Origin: Alphaproteobacteria bacterium
GTDB taxonomy: Bacteria; Pseudomonadota; Alphaproteobacteria; RS24
Length of the DNA stretch: 16,050 bases
Reading direction: 5' to 3'
NCBI GenBank assembly: GCA_009920875.1
Contig: RFZE01000024.1
Coordinates: 1 to 16,050, forward strand
A program made the position numbers and the translations under genes. Below, in pieces: positions 1 through 5,747 of this stretch. The notes beneath the pieces are model-generated. The model was not told where the DNA came from, searched no databases, and saw only the letters and a list, made by a program, of their open reading frames with translations. The first letter of the stretch is position 1. Every line of letters begins with the position of its first letter.

Positions 1-1
1 G

Positions 2-1264
2 CCCCTTAACCAGAGCAGATTTAGCAAAGCGCGCAGCGTGCCCATGCGGCGCGGCACGATTTCCGCGCTGGATGTCGGCACATCGAAAGTCGCTTGCTTG
101 ATTGGCGAGCACAGTGATGACGGCGCCGGACGCCATATGGTCCGCATTTCCGGTTTCGGCCATCAAGTTTCCGATGGTTTGAATGCCGGCCAAGTCATTG
201 ATATGCGGGCCGCTGAGGACAGCATTCGCGCCGCCGTCGATGCGGCAGAGCGCATGGCCAATATGGAAGTGCGGCAAGTCGTTATCGGTCTGTCCGCCGC
301 GCATTTGGATAGCCATATTTGTCAGGCCGAGGTGCCGCTCAACGGGTATGCCGTGACGGAAGAGCATATGACGGCGGCTATGCGCTATGCCTATGAAGAG
401 TTTTGGACGGCAGATAATGAGATTTTACACGCAATTCCAATAGCTTATGAAATTGATGCCAGCACGGGTATTGCCGATCCGCGTGGCATGTTTGGTGACC
501 GCTTGCGCGTTTCCATTCATATGATGTCAGCGCCGTCAGGCCCGGTGCGTAATTTGCTTGGTTGTATTGAGCAATGCCATTTGCAATGCGAAAAACTGGT
601 CGTCACGCCCTATGCCAGCGCGCTCTCGACACTGATGCAAGATGAACTTGATTTGGGTGTGCTGCATATGGATATGGGCGGTGGCACAACCAGTGTCAGC
701 ATTTTCTATGAAGGCGAACCGCTTTTCACCGCCGTTGTGCCGGTGGGTGGCAAACATATTACCGCCGATATCGCGCACGGCCTCAATGTGTCGCTGGTCA
801 CGGCCGAGCGCATTAAGACGCTTTATGGCAGCGCTTTGGCGACGCCGGTCGGTGAACGCGAACAATTTGAAGTGCCGGTGATTGGGGGCGACCATCAGAC
901 CTTGCCGCGCAGCGAGTTGACGAAAATCATTCGTCCGCGCCTTGAAGAAACTTTTGAAATGGTGCTTGAGAAAATCAATCGATCCGGGCTCGGCCATTTG
1001 GCCGGTCGGCGCGCCGTATTGACCGGCGGCGCGGCGCAATTAAACGGCGCCCCCGAATTGGTGCACACCATTATGGAAAAGCAAACCCGTGTGGCCGCCC
1101 CGATGCGCCTGACCGGTTTGCCGGAAGCTGCTGCCAAACCGTCATTTGCTGCCTGTGCGGGTCTGTTGACCTATGCCGGGCGCAATCATGCCGATGCGGT
1201 TTTGCAAGAAGCCGCGTCAGGGCCGCTGACATGGCTCGGCAAGTGGTTGCGGAGGAATTTTTAA
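2..1264 (+). CDS. ftsA: Cell division protein FtsA (5' partial)
   Basis: FtsA is the actin-like ATPase that tethers FtsZ filaments to the inner membrane and recruits later division proteins. The actin-fold motifs are visible: ALDVGTSK (phosphate 1) near base 65-88, HMDMGGGTT (phosphate 2) near 665-691, and AVLTGGAAQLNG (adenosine) near 1013-1048. The last residues, GPLTWLGKWLRRNF, form the amphipathic membrane-targeting helix expected at the C-terminus. The frame is open to the left edge (from base 2) with no stop. GTG at 38 or ATG at 44 could be starts, but alphaproteobacterial FtsA proteins usually have a short basic stretch before the first motif, and the residues read from base 2 look like one. 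I therefore think the true start lies outside the window. From GTG 38 the protein is 408 residues, close to full length. ftsZ follows after 163 bases. Identity is certain; only the start is open. Confidence 0.96.
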   Translation, partial: PLNQSRFSKARSVPMRRGTISALDVGTSKVACLIGEHSDDGAGRHMVRISGFGHQVSDGLNAGQVIDMRAAEDSIRAAVDAAERMANMEVRQVVIGLSAAHLDSHICQAEVPLNGYAVTEEHMTAAMRYAYEEFWTADNEILHAIPIAYEIDASTGIADPRGMFGDRLRVSIHMMSAPSGPVRNLLGCIEQCHLQCEKLVVTPYASALSTLMQDELDLGVLHMDMGGGTTSVSIFYEGEPLFTAVVPVGGKHITADIAHGLNVSLVTAERIKTLYGSALATPVGEREQFEVPVIGGDHQTLPRSELTKIIRPRLEETFEMVLEKINRSGLGHLAGRRAVLTGGAAQLNGAPELVHTIMEKQTRVAAPMRLTGLPEAAAKPSFAACAGLLTYAGRNHADAVLQEAASGPLTWLGKWLRRNF

Positions 1265-1413
1265 TGCAAGCAGGGATAAGAAATGTAGGTGCGTGGGAAA
1301 TGAAGTGCATAAGGACGGCATTGGTGCCGTCTGGGAAACGTGCAGCCCTTGATTTGGGCGATGGCTGCCATGTTTTCGAACCAACTGAAAACTCGCCCAA
1401 ATTTGGCGAGTAG
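1264..1413 (+). CDS. Possible small protein coupled to ftsA (49 codons)
   Basis: A 49-codon frame begins at an ATG sharing one base with the ftsA stop (TAATG). A strong Shine-Dalgarno sequence, GGAGG at 1251-1255, lies 8 bases upstream, inside the last ftsA codons. The frame ends at TAG 1411-1413, three bases before the ftsZ ribosome binding site. The predicted peptide (start MQAGIRNVGAWEMK, end TENSPKFGE) has no membrane segment, signal peptide or motif I recognise. Against it: the first half uses codons rare in the neighbours (ATA, AGA, AGG, GTA), the same bases form hairpins, and the GGAGG is simply the Arg-Arg codons of the FtsA tail. It may be a real coupled small protein, a leader peptide, or chance in a structured spacer. 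I favour chance slightly. Confidence 0.2.
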   Translation: MQAGIRNVGAWEMKCIRTALVPSGKRAALDLGDGCHVFEPTENSPKFGE

Positions 1414-1427
1414 AAAAGGAGAAAGCC
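1265..1427 (+). promoter_or_regulatory. Structured ftsA-ftsZ spacer / ftsZ leader
   Basis: This 163-base stretch carries three successive inverted repeats. The first is GACGGCA 1314-1320 with TGCCGTC 1325-1331 (7 bp, 4-base loop). The second is GCAGCC 1342-1347 with GGCTGC 1363-1368. The third is CTCGCC 1392-1397 with GGCGAG 1405-1410 (6 bp, 7-base loop). None is followed by a U-run, so they do not look like intrinsic terminators. The third ends five bases before the ftsZ ribosome binding site. In other alphaproteobacteria the ftsA-ftsZ region often holds ftsZ promoters. I see no convincing -35/-10 pair here, so a promoter is only inferred. Confidence 0.4.
1416..1421 (+). promoter_or_regulatory. 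ftsZ ribosome binding site
   Basis: AAGGAG lies six bases upstream of ATG 1428, the best-placed Shine-Dalgarno sequence in the spacer, and it fixes the ftsZ start. Confidence 0.8.
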
Positions 1428-3164
1428 ATGAGTATTCAACTCACTGTTCCCCCGAAACGGGAACTCAAACCTAGAATTGTCGTATTTGGGGTCGGCGGTG
1501 CCGGCTGCAATGCGGTTAATAATATGATTGCCGCCGGTCTGGAAGGGGTCGATTTTGTCGTCGCCAATACCGATGCGCAATCGCTGAGCAATAATGCGGC
1601 CGACAGGCGTATTCAAATCGGCTCAAAACTGACGGAAGGTCTCGGCGCAGGTGCCGACCCTGAAATTGGTAAGGCTGCCGCTGAAGAGACAATGGCGGAA
1701 ATTGTCGATATGCTGCAAGGCTCGCATATGGCCTTTGTCACAGCCGGTATGGGCGGTGGCACAGGTACGGGTGCAGCGCCGGTGATTGCTCGCGCGGCGC
1801 GCGAGCAAGGCATTTTGACGGTCGGTGTGATTACCAAGCCGTTTGACTTTGAAGGCGGCCGCCGCATGCGTGCTGCCATTGCCGGTATTGAAGAACTGGC
1901 CAAAGAAGTTGATACGCTGATTATCATTCCTAACCAAAATCTGTTCCGCATTGCCAATGCGCAAACGACATTTGCCGAGGCCTTTGCCATGGCCGATGAG
2001 GTGTTGCACTCAGGTGTTGCCGGTATCACGGATTTGATGGTCAAGCCGGGTCTTATCAATCTCGACTTTGCCGATGTCAAAACGGTGATGAATGAAATGG
2101 GTAAGGCGATGATGGGCACAGGTGAAGCCGAAGGCGACAAGCGCGCCACCGAAGCTGCTGAAGCCGCCATTGCCAATCCGCTGCTTGAAGATGTGTCGAT
2201 GCAAGGTGCGCGCGGCGTGCTTATCAATATTACCGGCGGCGATGATATGACGCTGTATGAAGTTGATGAAGCGGCCAATCGCATCCGCGAGGAGGTAGAC
2301 CCCGAGTGCAATATCATTATCGGTTCAACCTTCGATGAAGCTCTGCGCGGCACCATGCGCGTCTCTGTCGTTGCAACCGGCATTGAAGCCGGTGCACAAT
2401 TGAAAGCGCTGGACGGCGGTCAGTCTGATCCGCAAGTGATTGCCATGACGCCAAGCGAGCCGGAAGCCGAAGCACCGCAAGAGGTAGCGATTGAGGCCGA
2501 AATGCCGGTGGCTGATGAAGTGTCGATTATTCCGGCGGCGGACTCAGCCACGTCAGCACCAAGCGATGCTGGCGATTTGCCGGGTTTCCTGACCGGTCAG
2601 CAAGCGGAAAAACCGGTTCGTCCGGCCATTTCCAAGCGCAAACGCTCATTTATTGACCGTGTCTTCGGCAATAAAAAGACACCGCCGCCGGAGCAGAGCA
2701 AGGCGTCACCGAAAACCGAAATGGCCGAGGCGTCGATAGAAGAGCCGGTTATACCTGCTGCCCCTCTGGAAGTAGCGGAAATTCCGACCGCGCAACCGCA
2801 AGTGCAAGAGCAACCCGCTGCATCGATTGATGAGTTGGACGCGCCGCAAGATGAGCCCGCTCAAATTGTTGCGCAAGCTGAAGCCCCTGCGGTAACCGCC
2901 GAAGCAGAGACGACGCCGTCACTGGAATTGTCGGCACCGGAGACCGAAGCGCCGGAAATTGCTGAAGAAGTCGCGGAAGCACCCAAAGCTGCCGAGACTG
3001 CTGAAGCACCGGCGGCGCCTAAAGCGCCTGAAGTGTCGGCGCCGAGCGTTGATGCGGTCGCGGTGCAGCCGGTCGTGCAAACGACAATGGATACCGGCCC
3101 GACCATGTCGGGCGGGTCGTTTGAAGGCGATCAGCTTGATATTCCGGCCTTTTTGCGTCGGTAA
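1428..3164 (+). CDS. ftsZ: Cell division protein FtsZ (long-linker form)
   Basis: FtsZ is the tubulin-like GTPase that polymerises into the division ring in the cytoplasm. The GTPase core covers about residues 15-330: GVGGAGCNAVNNM at 21-33, the tubulin signature GGGTGTG at 109-115, and the T7 catalytic loop NLDFADV at 211-217, whose Asp residues complete the active site across the filament interface. The conserved C-terminal peptide LDIPAFLRR (570-578) binds FtsA and other partners. Between them is a disordered Ala/Glu/Pro-rich acidic linker of over 200 residues, much longer than in E. coli (383 residues in all) and typical of alphaproteobacteria. A basic patch, KRKRSFIDRVFGNKK, sits at 403-417. 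The start is set by AAGGAG at 1416-1421. A GC hairpin 9 bases after the stop probably ends the transcript. Confidence 0.99.
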   Translation: MSIQLTVPPKRELKPRIVVFGVGGAGCNAVNNMIAAGLEGVDFVVANTDAQSLSNNAADRRIQIGSKLTEGLGAGADPEIGKAAAEETMAEIVDMLQGSHMAFVTAGMGGGTGTGAAPVIARAAREQGILTVGVITKPFDFEGGRRMRAAIAGIEELAKEVDTLIIIPNQNLFRIANAQTTFAEAFAMADEVLHSGVAGITDLMVKPGLINLDFADVKTVMNEMGKAMMGTGEAEGDKRATEAAEAAIANPLLEDVSMQGARGVLINITGGDDMTLYEVDEAANRIREEVDPECNIIIGSTFDEALRGTMRVSVVATGIEAGAQLKALDGGQSDPQVIAMTPSEPEAEAPQEVAIEAEMPVADEVSIIPAADSATSAPSDAGDLPGFLTGQQAEKPVRPAISKRKRSFIDRVFGNKKTPPPEQSKASPKTEMAEASIEEPVIPAAPLEVAEIPTAQPQVQEQPAASIDELDAPQDEPAQIVAQAEAPAVTAEAETTPSLELSAPETEAPEIAEEVAEAPKAAETAEAPAAPKAPEVSAPSVDAVAVQPVVQTTMDTGPTMSGGSFEGDQLDIPAFLRR

Positions 3165-3173
3165 AACAATCAT

Positions 3174-3194
3174 CGGCGCGGTCTAACCGCGCCG
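3174..3194 (+). terminator. Hairpin after ftsZ, probable terminator
   Basis: CGGCGCGGT (3174-3182) and ACCGCGCCG (3186-3194) form a perfect 9-bp stem with a 3-base loop, just after the ftsZ stop. The following bases (CATAATTTGG) hold only a weak T-rich run, so the terminator may be inefficient or depend on Rho. It can also protect the ftsZ mRNA 3' end. Confidence 0.6.
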
Positions 3195-3252
3195 CATAAT
3201 TTGGCTTATCGCCATTTATACACGTCGGGCAGGCGCGCCTTATGCTTTCTCC

Positions 3253-3747
3253 ATGCGCCTGTCCGACCATTTTTATCTCCACGAAATGACACGCTCGCAA
3301 CTGGCAACGCGTCACCAAATTGTCAATCAACCTAACGCCACCCAAATCGACGCCTTGCGGCATTTATGTCGTGACGTGATGGAGCCGGTGCGGCGGCATT
3401 TTGGCGTCCCGATTGTGCCGAGCAGTGGTTTTCGATGCTTGACCTTAAACCGTCTCTTGGGCAGTCAGGACACCAGCAAACATTGCCTTGGTGAAGCTGT
3501 GGACTTTGAAATTATCGGCGTCAGCAATATTTGTTTGGCGCATTGGATGGCGCAGAATCTTGTTTTTGACCAGTTAATTTTGGAATATCCACAGGTGGAT
3601 GACGGGCGCGCCGGTTGGGTGCATGTATCGTGTAGGGGCGCAGGAAACCGCGGTCAGTGCCTGACGTGGCGGCAAAACGGGTATATTGGTGGCCTGCCAA
3701 AGCTGAAACGTGTTCACGAAAAGTTCCCAACCGCGCAGAAAACGTAA
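3253..3747 (+). CDS. M15-type zinc peptidase-like protein (Peptidase_M15_3 fold)
   Basis: This 164-residue protein resembles small M15 D-Ala-D-Ala carboxypeptidase/endolysin domains that cut peptidoglycan peptides. The N-terminus LSDHFYLHEM and the segment PSSGFRC (56-62) match the family. The zinc triad is complete: H77 and D84 in SKHCLGEAVD (HX6D spacing) and H124 in GWVHVS. The protein is a single domain with no signal peptide or membrane segment, so export is unexplained. It has six cysteines (39, 62, 78, 94, 127, 136), unusual for a periplasmic enzyme. ATG 3253 is the only ATG in frame after the stop at 3184 and fits the domain start, although no Shine-Dalgarno sequence precedes it. It lies between ftsZ and lpxC, with hairpins on both sides. 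Such domains are common in phages, so an old phage-derived gene is possible. The fold is fairly sure; substrate and cellular role are not. Confidence 0.85.
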   Translation: MRLSDHFYLHEMTRSQLATRHQIVNQPNATQIDALRHLCRDVMEPVRRHFGVPIVPSSGFRCLTLNRLLGSQDTSKHCLGEAVDFEIIGVSNICLAHWMAQNLVFDQLILEYPQVDDGRAGWVHVSCRGAGNRGQCLTWRQNGYIGGLPKLKRVHEKFPTAQKT

Positions 3748-3768
3748 CAAAAAGCAATAAACTGTTAT

Positions 3769-3797
3769 TTGTGGTGACCGTGGTGGTTTTGTAGAAC
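3769..3797 (+). promoter_or_regulatory. Weak candidate promoter for lpxC
   Basis: TTGTGG (3769-3774) and TAGAAC (3792-3797) are spaced by 17 bases and partly match the sigma-70 consensus (3/6 and 4/6). The site lies in the 93-base gap upstream of lpxC and would start transcription just ahead of the leader hairpin at 3801. This is a consensus match only; promoters of this group are often divergent. Confidence 0.22.
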
Positions 3798-3800
3798 AGT

Positions 3801-3832
3801 CTCATGAAAAGCCCCAAAGGGGCATTTGTGAG
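3801..3832 (+). promoter_or_regulatory. lpxC leader hairpin overlapping the ribosome binding site
   Basis: GCCCC 3811-3815 pairs with GGGGC 3819-3823 across an AAA loop. AAA 3808-3810 can pair with TTT 3825-3827 after one bulged base. CTCA 3801-3804 can pair with TGAG 3829-3832, which includes most of the GAGGA Shine-Dalgarno sequence (3830-3834) six bases before the lpxC ATG. The fold could hide the ribosome binding site. The inner hairpin could also act as a weak terminator of the upstream peptidase gene. Pairing is seen by eye; function is inferred. Confidence 0.45.
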
Positions 3833-3840
3833 GAAACCCA

Positions 3841-4821
3841 ATGGCACCACCGCCCGCCAGTATTGCCCAGATGACGGAACAGTTCACCGCTGCGCCGCTT
3901 TCTGCTTTGCCGCAAGCTGCGCGCTTGGGTGTGTGGCAAACAACGGTTGCCAAAGAGGCAACATTGAGCGGCATTGGTCTGCACTCCGGTCGTCAGGTCA
4001 ATATGCGTTTGCTGCCTGCCGCTGCCGATACGGGTATTGTCTTCCTCCGCACAGATATTGAAAACCAAAGCGAAGCGCTTATTCCCGCTTTATGCGCCAG
4101 CGTGTGCGAAGTGACCTTGTCATCGAAAATCGGCAATTGCTTCGGCCATGTGGTCGGCACGGTTGAGCATTTAATGGCGGCTTTTGCGGGCCTGCGCATT
4201 GATAATGCGATTGTTGAAATTGATGCGGCTGAAGTGCCGATTATGGATGGCAGCGCCAAGCCGTTTGTCGAATTGATCAAGCGCGCTGAAATTCGCGAAT
4301 TGTCCGTGTCGCGTCGCGTCGTGCGGGTCACTAAGCCTGTTCGTGTCGAAAATGGCGACGCCTATTGCGAGTTGGTGCCTGACAATGAACGCGTATTTGA
4401 AGCCGAGATTGACTTTGATTGCGGCGCCATTGGTCGCCAATCCTACGCATTGACCCTTGATAAGGGTGACTTTGACGCAGATGTCGTCAATGCCCGCACC
4501 TTCTGCATGGCGCAGCAGGTTGAAGCCATGCACAAGGCCGGTTTGGCGCTTGGCGGCTCCATGGATAATGCCATTGTCGTTGATGGTGATGAGGTTTTGA
4601 ACGAAGAAGGTCTGCGTTCGGCAGATGAGTTTGTGCAGCACAAATTGCTCGACGCAATCGGTGATTTATATCTGATGGGCATGCCGCTTATCGGCCGCTA
4701 TCGTGGCTATAAATCAGGCCATGCATTGCACAATGCTTTGCTGAATGCGCTGTTTGCCGATGAAGATTGCTTTGAACTGATTGATTTGGCGTCAGACGCT
4801 GCGGTTCTGGCCGCCGAATAA
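3841..4821 (+). CDS. lpxC: UDP-3-O-acyl-N-acetylglucosamine deacetylase LpxC
   Basis: LpxC removes the acetyl group from UDP-3-O-acyl-GlcNAc, the committed step of lipid A synthesis, in the cytoplasm with a catalytic zinc. The 326-residue protein has every key residue. Zinc ligands H110 (in GTVEHLMAAF), H267 and D271 (in HKLLDAIGDL) and the catalytic E109 and H294 (in KSGHALHNALL) correspond to E. coli H79, H238, D242, E78 and H265. The usual start motif, QTTVAKEATLSGIGLHSG, begins only at residue 33, so there is an N-terminal extension of about 30 residues rich in Ala and Pro. GAGGA at 3830-3834 supports ATG 3841; the next ATG (3871) has no ribosome binding site. The gene heads the tight lpxC-bamD-recN-ligA run. 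Confidence 0.98.
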   Translation: MAPPPASIAQMTEQFTAAPLSALPQAARLGVWQTTVAKEATLSGIGLHSGRQVNMRLLPAAADTGIVFLRTDIENQSEALIPALCASVCEVTLSSKIGNCFGHVVGTVEHLMAAFAGLRIDNAIVEIDAAEVPIMDGSAKPFVELIKRAEIRELSVSRRVVRVTKPVRVENGDAYCELVPDNERVFEAEIDFDCGAIGRQSYALTLDKGDFDADVVNARTFCMAQQVEAMHKAGLALGGSMDNAIVVDGDEVLNEEGLRSADEFVQHKLLDAIGDLYLMGMPLIGRYRGYKSGHALHNALLNALFADEDCFELIDLASDAAVLAAE

Positions 4822-4904
4822 TTATTCCCTTATTTTCTTTTATGGTGCGATGCCAATCATGCTGGCTTCGCGCGCTGTGATGCAGTAAAACAAGCCATCT
4901 GGAA

Positions 4905-5738
4905 ATGCGGAATCACATGACAAAGCAAATGGCAAAAATTAGTTTTTCGGTAAGCATGCTGTTGGCGCTTGGCGTTGCGGCGTGCGGTGGTGTCAGTATT
5001 GAAGGGCAATATATAGAGCGCCCGGTCGAAGAAATTTACAATAGCGCGCACGAGGAATTGGCGCTTGGCAATTTCATCTTGGCGACGCAAGAATTTGATG
5101 AGGTGGAGCGCCAACACCCTTATTCACTATGGGCGCGTCGCGCTATGGTAATGTCTGCTTACACTTATTACCTGCAGAATAAATATGACGAAGCGATTGC
5201 GACGGCGCAGCGCTTTTTGGCTCTTTATCCCGGCAATGAACAAGCGCCTTACGCTTATTATTTGATTGCCATGTCACAATATGAACGGATTTCCGATGTC
5301 AGCCGAGATCAGCGCACGACAGAATTGGCGATGATTTCCCTGCAAGAAGTGGTGCGCCGCTATCCTGACTCCGATTATGCGCGTGATGCTTCGCTTAAGA
5401 TAGATTTGACGCTGGATAATCTCGCCGGCAAGGAAATGAATGTCGGCCGGTTTTACCTCGAGCGTCGCGAATATGCTGCGGCTGCCGGTCGTTTTCGTAA
5501 TGTCATCGAAAGATATGGCCGCACCAGCCATGTGCCGGAAGCACTGCATCGGCTCACTGAAGTCTATATGTCTCTGGGAGTAATGGCTGAGGCGCAAAAT
5601 TCGGCTGCCGTGCTCGGCTATAATTATCCTGACAGCCAATGGTATCGCGACAGCTATTCGATTTTGGTTGAGCGGGACCTGAAGCCGGTAAAAGATGAAA
5701 AATCATGGATAAGCCGCGCCTTAGATCGGATTCTATAG
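4905..5738 (+). CDS. bamD: Outer membrane assembly lipoprotein BamD
   Basis: BamD is the essential lipoprotein partner of BamA in the machine that folds beta-barrel proteins into the outer membrane. The N-terminus is a lipoprotein signal: a short basic region, the hydrophobic stretch FSVSMLLALGVAA, then the lipidated Cys27 (lipobox VAAC). Residues +2 and +3 are Gly, not Asp, in keeping with outer-membrane sorting. The mature part is built of TPR helices, with family signatures such as RPVEEIYNSAHEELALGNF at its start and HPYSLWARRAMVMSAYTYY. The C-terminus ends SWISRALDRIL. The length of 277 residues is normal. ATG 4917 (MTKQMAK) is an equally good start: both have weak ribosome binding sites and give the same mature protein. 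The gene follows lpxC by 83 bases with no terminator seen, so cotranscription is likely. Confidence 0.96.
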   Translation: MRNHMTKQMAKISFSVSMLLALGVAACGGVSIEGQYIERPVEEIYNSAHEELALGNFILATQEFDEVERQHPYSLWARRAMVMSAYTYYLQNKYDEAIATAQRFLALYPGNEQAPYAYYLIAMSQYERISDVSRDQRTTELAMISLQEVVRRYPDSDYARDASLKIDLTLDNLAGKEMNVGRFYLERREYAAAAGRFRNVIERYGRTSHVPEALHRLTEVYMSLGVMAEAQNSAAVLGYNYPDSQWYRDSYSILVERDLKPVKDEKSWISRALDRIL

Positions 5739-5747
5739 GGTGCGGCC

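Noticed and set aside
536..1039. Long minus-strand frames opposite ftsA, ftsZ, lpxC, recN and ligA (for example 536-1039, 1613-2383, 8423-9100)
   Set aside because: They mirror strongly coding plus-strand genes, carry no recognisable domains and have no supporting start signals; they are codon-bias shadows.
2400..3100. Tandem repeats in the 3' half of ftsZ
   Set aside because: The repetitive look comes from Ala/Glu/Pro codons of the disordered linker; I could find no regular repeat unit.
3201..3252. Promoter and leaderless start for the M15 peptidase (TATGCT at 3241-3246)
   Set aside because: A -10-like match exists but no -35 at suitable spacing; not enough to annotate.
4842..4889. Two tiny ORFs of 12-13 codons upstream of bamD
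   Set aside because: Too short, no ribosome binding sites, and expected by chance in an 83-base gap.
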